Assembly (NCBI GenBank): GCA_035762175.1
Contig: DASTPP010000421.1
Span: 1 to 28,289, forward strand
DNA length: 28,289 nt
Source: DASTPP01 sp035762175
GTDB taxonomy: Bacteria; Myxococcota_A; Polyangia; Polyangiales; Polyangiaceae
Reading direction: 5' to 3'
Shown here piece after piece: positions 9,091-17,150 of this stretch. Position numbers and translations under genes: made by a program. The notes under the pieces were generated by a model. That model was not told the DNA's origin, did not search any database, and worked only from the letters and a program-made list of their open reading frames with translations. Every line of letters begins with the position of its first letter. Within the stretch, counting starts at the first letter, position 1.

Positions 9091-9363
9091 GGGGGTGTTT
9101 TACAAGAAGCGGCCAGGGTCGGGGCGGGTTTCGACCCCCCCGAACTACAAATAACGAGGGAAAGGGGCGCCCCGCGCGCACCCTGTAGTGGAGCGCTCTA
9201 CGGGGGCCCTGTGGCGCGAGGGCGGGCGCCCTGCGACATGCGCGGGGCGCGGGCGCCGCGCAGGGCTCTGCCATGGCGGGCCCGGGCGTGCGCGCGGCGC
9301 CCTGCGGGTCGCCATTGACAGGGGGCGCCGCTAGGCGTCAGCGTTGCCAGTTGGAGGGCGACC
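9091..9363. promoter_or_regulatory. Divergent promoter region of the beta-helix gene and the ligase operon
   Basis: This gap separates two divergent genes. TTGACA is at 9315-9320, without a convincing -10 behind it. The ribosome binding site GGAGGG at 9353-9358 serves the ATG at 9364. An imperfect inverted repeat at 9185-9201 (GTAG..GAGCGCTC.TAC) and the locally A/T-richer patch at 9145-9155 stand out from the G+C-rich background and could be regulatory sites for the beta-helix gene. No regulator is assigned. Confidence 0.35.
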
Positions 9364-10341
9364 ATGTTTTCGAGCGACGTGTTGCGGATCGACGCCGCGG
9401 CGGTGGAAGAAAAGATCGTGCGGGCGATCCGCGAGCAGGTGCTCGGCACCTTGCGGCGCAAGGGCGCGGTGGTGGGCATGTCGGGCGGCATCGACAGCTC
9501 GGTCGTGGCGGCGCTCTGCGCGCGGGCGCTCGGGCCGCAGCGGGTGCTCGGCGTCTTCATGCCCGAGCGCGACACCTCGGGCGACGCGCTCAGGCTCGGC
9601 CGGGCGGTGGCGGCGGCGTTCGACATCCCCACCGAGCTCGAAGACATCGCGCCGGCGCTCGCGGGCGCGCGCTGCTACGAGCGGCAGGTCGAGGCGATCA
9701 GGGTCGTCTTCCCCGAGTACGGCGAGGGCTGGAAGTGCAAGCTCACGCTGCCCTCGGTGCTCGAGAGCGACCGGCTGAACGTCTCGTCGCTCACGGTCGA
9801 GAGCCCCTCGGGCGAGCGCAAGAGCGAGCGGCTGCCGCTCGCGCCGTACCTGAAGATGGTCGCGGCGACGAACTTCAAGCAGCGGCTGCGCAAGACGATC
9901 GAGTACTACCACGCCGACCGGCTGAACTACGCGGTGGCGGGCACGCCGAACCGGCTCGAGTACGACCAGGGCTTCTTCGTCAAGCAGGGCGACGGCGCGG
10001 CCGACTTCAAGCCGATCGCGCACCTCTACAAGACGCAGGTGTTCGCGCTCGCCGAGCACCTCGGGGTGCCCGAAGAGGTGCGCCGCCGCACCCCGACGAC
10101 CGACACCTTCTCGCTGCCGCAGACGCAAGAAGAGTTCTACTTCGCCCTGCCCTACGACAAGATGGACCTCTGCCTCTACGCCTACGAGAACAAGGTGCCG
10201 GCGGGCGAGGTGGGCCGGGCGCTGGGGCTGACGGCCGACCAGGTCGAGCGGGTCTACCGCGACATCGAGAGCAAGCGCCGGGTCGCGCGCTACCTGCACG
10301 CGCAGCCCCTGCTCGTCGAGCCGGCGGGTGACGGAACGTGA
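9364..10341 (+). CDS. nadE: NadE-like ammonia-dependent adenylating ligase (NAD+ synthase family)
   Basis: This 325-aa protein is led by a good ribosome binding site (GGAGGG). The PP-loop SGGIDSS is at residues 40-46. GTPNRLEYDQGFFVKQGDG, DFKPIAHLYKTQVFALAEHLGVP and RRTPTTDT then follow the NAD+ synthase order. It lacks the nitrilase-type glutaminase domain, so it would need free ammonia or a partner amidotransferase. It is longer than usual NH3-dependent NadE (about 250-280 aa); the additional residues lie around 120-190. It heads an operon with an AsnB-like amidotransferase, an acyl-AMP ligase and an ACP. This context suggests a duplicated NadE fold recruited for amide formation in polysaccharide decoration rather than housekeeping NAD synthesis. 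True NAD+ synthase activity cannot be excluded. Confidence 0.85.
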   Translation: MFSSDVLRIDAAAVEEKIVRAIREQVLGTLRRKGAVVGMSGGIDSSVVAALCARALGPQRVLGVFMPERDTSGDALRLGRAVAAAFDIPTELEDIAPALAGARCYERQVEAIRVVFPEYGEGWKCKLTLPSVLESDRLNVSSLTVESPSGERKSERLPLAPYLKMVAATNFKQRLRKTIEYYHADRLNYAVAGTPNRLEYDQGFFVKQGDGAADFKPIAHLYKTQVFALAEHLGVPEEVRRRTPTTDTFSLPQTQEEFYFALPYDKMDLCLYAYENKVPAGEVGRALGLTADQVERVYRDIESKRRVARYLHAQPLLVEPAGDGT

Positions 10342-10388
10342 GGGGGCCGGTCCGGCGGGGGGCCGGCCCGGGGGCGGGGGGTTAAGGC

Positions 10389-12392
10389 ATGTGCGGCATC
10401 GCGGGCATCGTATCGTTGCGCGAGGGGCTGGCGCCGCCCTCGCTCGAGGCGCTCTCGGCGATGGCGTCGCTGCTGCGGCACCGCGGCCCCGACGAGTTCG
10501 GGCTCTACCGCGACGCGCGGGCGGGGCTCGCGCACGCGCGCCTCTCGATCATCGACCTGGCGACGGGGCAGCAGCCGCTCGCCAACGAGGCCGACGACCT
10601 CTGGGTCGTCTTCAACGGCGAGATCTTCAACTACGTCGAGCTGCGCGAAGAGCTCGTCGCGCTCGGCCACGCGTTCCGCACGAAGAGCGACACCGAGGTC
10701 ATCGTGCACGCGTACGAGGCCTGGGGCGACGGGGCGTTCGCGCGCTTCAACGGCCAGTTCGCGATCTGCCTCTGGGACGCGAAGGCAAAGCGGGCGGTCT
10801 TCGCGCGCGACCGGCTCGGCGTCCGGCCGGTGTACCTGTGCGAGCACGGGGGGCGGCTCTACTTCGCGAGCGAGGTGCGGGCCATCTTCGGGGCCGAGCC
10901 GGCCATCTCGCGGGCGTTCGACCCGGCGGGCGTCGACCAGACGCTCACCTTTTGGACGGTGGTGCCGCCGCAGGGCGTGTTCGAGGGCGTCAGCGAGCTC
11001 GAGCCGGGCTGCGTGCGCACCTACGAGGCGGACGGGCGGGTGCGCGAGACGCGGTTCTGGCGGCCGCGCTACCCCGAGGGGGGCGAGGGGGGCTTTCGGG
11101 GCACGCTCGGCGAGGCGGTCGAGGCGGTGCGGGCGGCGCTCGAAGACGCGACGCGCCTGCGCATGCTGCGGGCCGACGTGCCCGTCGGCAGCTACCTGTC
11201 GGGCGGGCTCGACAGCTCGCTCGTCGCCGCGCTCGGGCGGCGGGCGAAGGGCGAGCGCTTTCAGACCTTCTCGCTGCGCTTCGCCGACCGCGAGTACGAC
11301 GAGACCGAGTACCAGCGGCTGATGAGCGAGCGGCTCGGCACCGAGCACCACGAGGTGCTCGTGTCGCGGCGCGACGTGGCCGAGGCGTTCCCCGCCGCGG
11401 TCGAGCACGCCGAGCGGCCGCTCTTGCGCACCGCGCCCGCGCCGCTCTTTCTGCTCTCGCGGCTGGTGCGCGACGCGGGCATCAAGGTGGTGCTGACGGG
11501 CGAGGGGGCCGACGAGATGTTCGCCGGCTACGACCTGTTCCGCGAGGGGGTGGTGCGGCGCTTCTGGGCGCGGCGCCCCGACTCGTCCTTCCGGCCGCTG
11601 CTCCTGCAGCGGCTCTACCCCTACCTCGCGCGCTCGCCGGTCTCGCAGCAGGCGCTGGCCAAGCAGTTCTTCGGCCGCGACCTCCCCCGGGCGCGCGAGC
11701 CCGGCTTCGCCCACGGCACGCGCTGGCACACGACGGCGGCGCTCAAGCGCCTGCTCGCGCCGGCGCTGCGCGAGCGGGTCGCCGGGCGCGACGCCGCCGC
11801 CGAGCTCGTCGCCGGGCTGCCGCCCGAGTTTTCGCGCTGGTCGCCGCTCGCGCAAGACCAGTACCTCGAGGTCAAGACGCTGCTCTCGGGCTACCTGCTC
11901 TCGTCGCAGGGCGACCGCATGCTGATGGCCAACTCGGTCGAGGGGCGCTTCCCCTTCCTCGACCCGCGGGTCGTCGAGCTCGCCGACTCGCTGCCGGCCG
12001 CGTACAAGCTGCGCGTGCTCGACGAGAAGCACGTGCTCAAGCGCGCCGCCGAGGGGCTGGTGCCGCCCGAGATCCTGCGCCGGCCGAAGCAGCCCTACCG
12101 CGCCCCGGACGCGCTCAGCTTCGTCGGCGACGACGCGCCCGGCTGGGTCGCGGAGGCCGCGAGCCGCGCGGCCGCCGAGGCCGCGGGCGTGTTCGACCCG
12201 GCCGCCGTCGAGCAGCTCTGGGCGAAGTGCCGGCGCCTGAAGGGCGGCGCGCAGCTCTCGAACGCCGACAACATGGCGCTCGTGGCCGTGCTCTCGACGC
12301 ACCTGCTCCACGAGCGGCTCGTCCGGCGCGCGCCCGCGCCCGGGGCGCCGCCGCGCTTCACCACCCTCGTCGACCGGCTGGCGCGGCCATGA
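10389..12392 (+). CDS. asnB: AsnB-like glutamine-dependent amidotransferase
   Basis: This 667-aa protein has an N-terminal class II glutaminase domain (2-about 220). Its nucleophile Cys2 is exposed after Met removal, and RHRGPDE (31-37), RLSIIDL (51-57) and FNGEIFNY (75-82) complete the domain. The synthetase domain follows, with the PP-loop SGGLDSS at 271-277 and the Asn-synthase signature GEGADEMFAGYD. The enzyme would hydrolyse glutamine and pass the ammonia to an adenylated carboxylate. It is 47 nt downstream of the NadE-like gene and overlaps the next gene by ATGA (12389-12392), implying translational coupling. In surface-polysaccharide loci such proteins (WbpS, WbtH, exosortase-associated amidotransferases) are thought to amidate sugar acids rather than make asparagine. 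A uronic acid from the 1434-2714 dehydrogenase is a plausible substrate, by inference. Confidence 0.92.
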   Translation: MCGIAGIVSLREGLAPPSLEALSAMASLLRHRGPDEFGLYRDARAGLAHARLSIIDLATGQQPLANEADDLWVVFNGEIFNYVELREELVALGHAFRTKSDTEVIVHAYEAWGDGAFARFNGQFAICLWDAKAKRAVFARDRLGVRPVYLCEHGGRLYFASEVRAIFGAEPAISRAFDPAGVDQTLTFWTVVPPQGVFEGVSELEPGCVRTYEADGRVRETRFWRPRYPEGGEGGFRGTLGEAVEAVRAALEDATRLRMLRADVPVGSYLSGGLDSSLVAALGRRAKGERFQTFSLRFADREYDETEYQRLMSERLGTEHHEVLVSRRDVAEAFPAAVEHAERPLLRTAPAPLFLLSRLVRDAGIKVVLTGEGADEMFAGYDLFREGVVRRFWARRPDSSFRPLLLQRLYPYLARSPVSQQALAKQFFGRDLPRAREPGFAHGTRWHTTAALKRLLAPALRERVAGRDAAAELVAGLPPEFSRWSPLAQDQYLEVKTLLSGYLLSSQGDRMLMANSVEGRFPFLDPRVVELADSLPAAYKLRVLDEKHVLKRAAEGLVPPEILRRPKQPYRAPDALSFVGDDAPGWVAEAASRAAAEAAGVFDPAAVEQLWAKCRRLKGGAQLSNADNMALVAVLSTHLLHERLVRRAPAPGAPPRFTTLVDRLARP

Positions 12393-13954
12393 CCCGCCCC
12401 GACCGCGCCCCGCCGCCCTCGCTCGACGGCTACCTCGCCCGCTCGGCCGCGCGCCTGCCCGACAAGGCGGCGCTCGCCTGCGGCGGGCGGCGGCTCACGT
12501 ACGCCGAGATCGCGGGCGCGGCGGCGGCGCTCGCGGGCGCGCTCGCCGCGCGCGGCGTCGGGCGGGGCGACCGCGTCGTCGTCTTCATGGACAACTCGGC
12601 TGAGGCGGCGGTCTCGTTCTGGGGCGTGCTCGGCGCCGGCGCCGTCGCCGTGATGGTCAACCCGCTGACCAAGGCCGACAAGCTCGCGTACCTCATCGCC
12701 GACAGCGGCGCGCGCGCCCTGCTCACCGAGGCGCACCTCGCGCCGGCCTTCGCCCCGGCCGCCGCGCGCTCGCCCGGCCTCGCCGCCTGCCTCGTCGCGG
12801 GCGCCCTCGACCCCGCCCGCCTCGCCGCCCGGCCCCCCGGGCTCGGCGCCTTCGCGGCCGCGCTCGCCGAGGGCGCGCCGCCGCCCCCGCGCCGGGCCGA
12901 TCCCGCCGACCTCGCCGCCCTCATCTACACGTCGGGCACCACCGGCGAGCCGAAGGGCGTGATGCACGAGCACCGCGGGCTCGTCGCCGCCGCCGAGTCG
13001 ATCGCCGCCTACCTCGAGAACGCCGAAGACGACGTGTGCCTCGGCGTGCTGCCGCTCGCCTTCGGCTACGGGCTCTTCCAGATGATCGTGGCCTTCGCGG
13101 TCGGCGCGCGCCTCGTGCTCGAGCGCGGGTTCGCCTACCCCGCCAAGGTGCTCGAGGTGATGGCGGCCGAGCGGGTGACGGGCTTCGCGGGCGTGCCCGC
13201 GCTCTACGCCATGCTCGCGGGCATGGCCTCGATCGGCGGCTACGACTTCTCGTCGGTGCGCTACCTGACGAACGCGGCGGCGGCCCTGCCCTCGAAGCAC
13301 GTGGGGCGCCTGCGCGAGATCTTCCCGCGGGCGAAGATCTTCTCGATGTACGGGCAGACCGAGTGCATCCGCGCGTGCTACTTGCCCCCCGAGCTCGTCG
13401 ACCGCAAGCCCGAGAGCGTCGGCGTGGCGATACCCGGCGCCGAGGCCTGGGTCGAGGGCGAGGCGGGCGAGCGGCTCGGCCCGGGCGAGGTCGGCGAGCT
13501 CGTCTTGCGCGGCCCGACGCTGATGCGCGGCTACTGGGGCCGCCCGGCGGCGACGGCGCTCAAGCTGCGGCCGGGGCCGGGCGGGGGCGAGCGCGTGCTC
13601 CACACCGGCGACCGCTTCCGGCTCGACGGCGAGGGGCACCTGCACTTCGTCGCCCGCGCCGACGACGTCATCAAGTCGCGGGGCGAGAAGGTCTCGCCGC
13701 GCGAGGTCGAGAACGCCATCGTGGCCATCGGGGGCGTGCGCGAGGCGGCCGTCATCGGCGTGCCCGACCCGGTGCTCGGCCAGGCCGTCAAGGCCTTCGT
13801 CGTGCTCGAAGCGGGCGCCTCGCTCTCCGAAAAAGACGTGCAGCGCGAGTGCCAGCAGCGGCTCGAGAGCTTCATGGTGCCCAAGCACGTGGCCTTCGTG
13901 GCCGACCTGCCCAAGACCGACACCGGCAAGATCAAGAAGACGGGCCTGGCGTGA
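12389..13954 (+). CDS. Acyl-AMP ligase / acyl-CoA synthetase-like adenylating enzyme
   Basis: This 521-aa protein of the ANL superfamily activates a carboxylic acid as an acyl-AMP and loads it on a thiol. It starts at the ATG overlapping the asnB-like stop; the frame is open upstream but that part is a shadow of the preceding gene. The A3 loop YTSGTTGEPKG is at about 180-190, the A5 motif YGQTE near 321, the A8 hinge TGDRFRLDGEGHLHFVARADD near 406, and the A10 lysine region PKTDTGKIKK at the C-terminus. All catalytic signatures appear intact. An ACP gene follows directly, so the activated acyl group is probably transferred to its phosphopantetheine arm rather than to CoA. Exosortase-associated polysaccharide loci have similar ligase/ACP pairs. 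The acid substrate is unknown. Confidence 0.92.
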   Translation: MTRPDRAPPPSLDGYLARSAARLPDKAALACGGRRLTYAEIAGAAAALAGALAARGVGRGDRVVVFMDNSAEAAVSFWGVLGAGAVAVMVNPLTKADKLAYLIADSGARALLTEAHLAPAFAPAAARSPGLAACLVAGALDPARLAARPPGLGAFAAALAEGAPPPPRRADPADLAALIYTSGTTGEPKGVMHEHRGLVAAAESIAAYLENAEDDVCLGVLPLAFGYGLFQMIVAFAVGARLVLERGFAYPAKVLEVMAAERVTGFAGVPALYAMLAGMASIGGYDFSSVRYLTNAAAALPSKHVGRLREIFPRAKIFSMYGQTECIRACYLPPELVDRKPESVGVAIPGAEAWVEGEAGERLGPGEVGELVLRGPTLMRGYWGRPAATALKLRPGPGGGERVLHTGDRFRLDGEGHLHFVARADDVIKSRGEKVSPREVENAIVAIGGVREAAVIGVPDPVLGQAVKAFVVLEAGASLSEKDVQRECQQRLESFMVPKHVAFVADLPKTDTGKIKKTGLA

Positions 13955-14049
13955 GCGCGAGCCCGCGCCCGGACCCGACGACGAACCACCCCCACCGCGG
14001 CGGCGCCGCGGCAGGCCCCGGCCCCGACGGGCCCAAAGGTACGCACGAA

Positions 14050-14298
14050 ATGACGACCGCGATCCGCGACGAGGTCCGCACCTTCATCACGACGAACTTC
14101 TACGTCCCCGACGCCGGCGCGCTCGCCGACGACGCCTCGCTGCTCGACCTGGGCGTCGTCGACTCGACCGGCGTGCTCGAGCTCGTCGGCTTCCTCGAAG
14201 ACAAGTACGGCTTCAAGGTCGACGACGCCGAGCTCGTGCCCGACAACCTCGACTCGATCGCGCGCATCGTCGGCTTCGTCGAACGCAAGAGGGCGTGA
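14050..14298 (+). CDS. Acyl carrier protein
   Basis: This 82-aa protein has the four-helix carrier fold signature LLDLGVVDSTGVLELVGFLE; Ser39 in DST is the expected phosphopantetheine site. The common motif is DSL, so the Thr is a small deviation. It is acidic, as usual for ACPs. The ATG at 14050 has an AAAGG site about 9 nt upstream. A GTG at 13951, overlapping the ligase stop, is in frame and would add 33 Pro/Gly-rich residues, which I consider less likely. The stop overlaps the GTG of the next gene (GTGA, 14295-14298). The neighbouring ligase is the obvious loading enzyme. Confidence 0.93.
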   Translation: MTTAIRDEVRTFITTNFYVPDAGALADDASLLDLGVVDSTGVLELVGFLEDKYGFKVDDAELVPDNLDSIARIVGFVERKRA

Positions 14299-16154
14299 AA
14301 GGCGCGACCCGCGCCGCGCTCGCGCTCGCGGCCGCCCTGGCCGCCGGCGCCGCCTCGTGCGCCCGCGGCTGCCGCGCCCCCCCGGGCGGCGCCGGCGGCC
14401 AGGGCGCGCCGGCCGCCGCGGCCCCGCCCCCCTACCGGGGCCCGCCCCGCGTCTGGGCGCTCGACGACGGCGAGCGGGTCGCGCGCCTCGCGGGCGCCCT
14501 CCCCCTGATGGAGGGGGGCCGGGACAACCCCGCCTGGTCGCCGGGCGGCCCCTTGCGCCTCTTCGGCCTGCCGGGCGAGACGCTGGCGTTCCAGATCGTG
14601 GTGACGGCGGGGCACGAGCGCCCGCTCGAGGGCGTGCGCGTCGAGCTCGACGCGCTCGAGGGCCCGGCGCGGCTCGGGGCCGGGCCCGAGGGCGCGCGCT
14701 TCCGGGCGATCGAGCGCTTCGTCGTCTACGACGTGCCGATGGCGCGGCGCTCGGGCGGCAAGGTGCCCGGCGAGTCGCTCGGCTGGGCGGCGGGCGCGAT
14801 GCCCGAAGACGGCTCGGCCGGCGGGGCGCTGCCCGAGCCGCTCCTCCCCGTCGAGTATGCGCCGCCCTGGTGCGACTACCCGATGCGCGTCGCCCCGGGC
14901 GAGCACCGGGTCGTCTGGTTCGACGTCACGCTGCCCGACGCGCTGCCGCCGGGGCGTTACCGCGGCACGGTCGCGGCGAGCGAGGGGGCGGGCGGCGCGG
15001 CGCGGGCGCTCGGCGAGGTGCCGATCGAGCTCGAGGTGGGCGCGGCGCGCCTGCCCTACGCGGCGCTCGCGACGATGGTCTACTACGAGCCGCGCGCCAT
15101 CCTCGAGCGCGTGGGCGCGCCCGAGGCCGTCACGCACTACCTGCAGCTCTTGCACCGCCACCACCTCTCGACCCTCTTCACGCTGCGCGGGCCCGCCGAC
15201 GTCGCCGCGCAGCGGGGCGAGCTCACCGGCCGGGCCTTCACGGCCGAGGCGGGCTACGCGGGGCCGGGCGAGGGCCGGGGCGTCGGCGTCGCGTCCCTCG
15301 CCACCTACGGCATGTTCCGCGAGCCCTCGCGCGAGCGGCTGCCCGAGATCGCCGCGACGATCGCCGCGCTCGAGCGCGAGGGCCTCGACCCGCGCGCGCC
15401 CGGCTTCGACCTCTTCTTGTACGCCGTCGACGAGCGGTGCCAGAGCCCCTGGGGCCCCGACTGGCGGCGCCTGCTCGACGAGAGCGGCGACCCGAAGCTG
15501 CGGGCGCTGCGCGTCGGGCACACCTGCGGCGACGACCCCTCGGGGCAGAAGGTCGACCTCGTCATGCTGCCCTCCGAGCGCTTCGACCCCGCGGCGGCCG
15601 GGCGGGCGCGCGCGGCGGGCAAGACGGTGTGGGTCTACAACGGGCGGCTGCCGAACTCGGGCGGCTTCTTGAGCGACGCGGGCACGCTCTCGTTGCGGGC
15701 GAACGGCTGGCTGCAGGCCACGTACGGCGTCGAGCGCTGGTTTTACTGGGAGTCCACCTTCTGGAGCGACAAGAACCCCGGCGGCCTCGGCCCCTACGAC
15801 CCCTTCGCGACGGCCGAGACCTTCCACAACCGGGACGGCGACTGGGCCAACGGCGACGGCGTGCTCGTGTACCCCGGCCGGCAGGGCCGCTACCCCGAGC
15901 ACTCGCTCGGCTTCGCGGGCGTCGTGCCCTCGCTGCGGCTGAAGCAGTGGCGGCGGGGCGTGCAAGATGGCGCGTACCTGCGGCTCGGGCGCGAGCGCGA
16001 CCGCGGGCGCGCCGAGGCGATCGCGTCGTCGCTGCACCCTTCGGCGTTCTCGCGGGCGCGCGAGGGGCAGCAGGCCACGTGGCCCGCGCGCGGCCGGGCC
16101 TACTTCGAGGCGCGGCGCGCGCTCTTCGACCTCGTCGCGCGCCCGCCGGGCTGA
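14295..16154 (+). CDS. DUF4091 (GH123-like) lipoprotein
   Basis: This 619-aa protein starts at a GTG overlapping the ACP stop. The N-terminus is a lipoprotein signal: MKGATRAALALAAALAAGAASC, with the lipobox Cys22. A beta-sandwich-like region (about 50-260) precedes a TIM-barrel-like region. The C-terminal DUF4091 signature is seen in RWFYWESTFW, GDGVLVYPG and SLRLKQWRRGVQDGAYL. An adjacent Asp379-Glu380 pair in LYAVDE matches the acid pair used by GH123 N-acetylgalactosaminidases. A periplasmic or outer-membrane glycosidase acting on an N-acetyl-sugar polymer is therefore plausible, not proven. Translation coupling to the cytosolic ACP/ligase genes suggests it trims or senses the product they decorate. 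It converges on the 16226-17137 gene. Confidence 0.85.
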   Translation: MKGATRAALALAAALAAGAASCARGCRAPPGGAGGQGAPAAAAPPPYRGPPRVWALDDGERVARLAGALPLMEGGRDNPAWSPGGPLRLFGLPGETLAFQIVVTAGHERPLEGVRVELDALEGPARLGAGPEGARFRAIERFVVYDVPMARRSGGKVPGESLGWAAGAMPEDGSAGGALPEPLLPVEYAPPWCDYPMRVAPGEHRVVWFDVTLPDALPPGRYRGTVAASEGAGGAARALGEVPIELEVGAARLPYAALATMVYYEPRAILERVGAPEAVTHYLQLLHRHHLSTLFTLRGPADVAAQRGELTGRAFTAEAGYAGPGEGRGVGVASLATYGMFREPSRERLPEIAATIAALEREGLDPRAPGFDLFLYAVDERCQSPWGPDWRRLLDESGDPKLRALRVGHTCGDDPSGQKVDLVMLPSERFDPAAAGRARAAGKTVWVYNGRLPNSGGFLSDAGTLSLRANGWLQATYGVERWFYWESTFWSDKNPGGLGPYDPFATAETFHNRDGDWANGDGVLVYPGRQGRYPEHSLGFAGVVPSLRLKQWRRGVQDGAYLRLGRERDRGRAEAIASSLHPSAFSRAREGQQATWPARGRAYFEARRALFDLVARPPG

Positions 16155-16225
16155 GCGCCCCCGCGACGGCCGGCGCGAGCGTCGACCCGGCCGCGCGCCC
16201 GCCCCGCCCGAGCGCGCGCGGCGCC

Positions 16226-17137
16226 TCAGTCGTTGACGAGGACGGTGCCGAGGATGTTGGCGGGCGCGAGCTGCTTGGCCGCTTCGCGCAGGCTCTCGCC
16301 GGTGGTGTGGCGGGCGTGGGCGGCGAAGAGCACGCCGTCGGCGAAGTCGGACAGGATGTTGACGTCGGCCGACTCGAGCACGGGGGGGCAGTCGAGCACG
16401 ATGTGCGAGTAGCCGGCGCGCCGCAGCTGCTCGTTGGCGAGCGCGAAGGACGCCTCGTGCAAGAGCCAGTTGCCCGCGTTCGGGGCGAGCGCGAGCACGT
16501 GGAAGCTCGGGAAGAACGCGGCCGCGACGCGCCAGGGCAGGCGCGCGTTGCGCTGGTGCTGGGCCATCTGGTCGGCGAAGCAGGCCGGCGGCTCGAAGCC
16601 GAGCTTGCGGGCGATGCTGGGCGAGCGCAGGTGCGTCTCGACGAGCAGCACGCGGCCCCGGCCGTGCTCGGCGAGCGACATGGCGAGGTCGAGGGCGCAG
16701 CGGGTCTTGCCCTCGCGAGGGCGGGGGCTGGTGACGGCGATGACGCGGGGGTTGCCGTTCTCGCGCAGGCGCTGGCGCAGCACGCGGTAGCTGGCGGCGC
16801 GCAGCGAGTCGCTCTCGTGGATGAAGAGCAGGCGCGTGCCCTCGGGCGGCGCGTCGGTGTGGAAGAGCGCCACCTCGACGCCCTCGAGCGGCGGCTGCGA
16901 GGCGTCGGCGGGCGGCGCCTGGGGGGCCTGGCCCGGGATCGTCTGGGGGGCGCCGGACGCGTCGTAGCCGCCGCGCGCGGCGCCCGGGGCGCCGGGCGTG
17001 TCGTAGCCGCCGCGCGTGGTGGCGCGGCCGTCGAAGGTGGGGGCCATCGAGTCGAGCACCGACGAGGGGTAGTTGGCCGTGCGCTCGACCGAGGTGAGCG
17101 AGGAGGGCATCGGGGGGCGGGGTCGGGACTGGCTCAC
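16226..17137 (-). CDS. CpsD/Wzc-type cytoplasmic ATPase (bacterial tyrosine kinase-like), degenerate motifs
   Basis: This 303-aa protein starts at GTG 17137, 13 nt after the upstream co-polymerase stop; ATG at 17110 is an alternative. Residues 1-95 are a flexible Pro/Gly-rich extension with Tyr23, Tyr45 and Tyr58, the last two in repeated RGGYD. The ATPase domain has Walker A around 136-145 (TSPRPREGKT), Walker A' VLLVETHLRSP (163-173) and Walker B IVLDCPP. In BY-kinases the A' motif is normally DxDxR; here it is Glu-Thr-His. The usual C-terminal tyrosine cluster is absent, since the protein ends at GTVLVND. It should pair with the co-polymerases encoded just upstream to control chain length or assembly. 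Whether it still autophosphorylates on tyrosine is doubtful. Confidence 0.85.
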   Translation of the reverse strand: MSQSRPRPPMPSSLTSVERTANYPSSVLDSMAPTFDGRATTRGGYDTPGAPGAARGGYDASGAPQTIPGQAPQAPPADASQPPLEGVEVALFHTDAPPEGTRLLFIHESDSLRAASYRVLRQRLRENGNPRVIAVTSPRPREGKTRCALDLAMSLAEHGRGRVLLVETHLRSPSIARKLGFEPPACFADQMAQHQRNARLPWRVAAAFFPSFHVLALAPNAGNWLLHEASFALANEQLRRAGYSHIVLDCPPVLESADVNILSDFADGVLFAAHARHTTGESLREAAKQLAPANILGTVLVND

Positions 17138-17150
17138 GGTGGGCCTGTGC

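Noticed and set aside
9315..9343. TTGACA at 9315 as a full sigma-70 promoter of the ligase operon
   Set aside because: No acceptable -10 hexamer follows at 16-19 nt, so only the hexamer is noted.
10328..12388. Frame fused upstream of the acyl-AMP ligase
   Set aside because: It is a shifted reading of the asnB-like gene; the ligase begins at the ATGA overlap at 12389.
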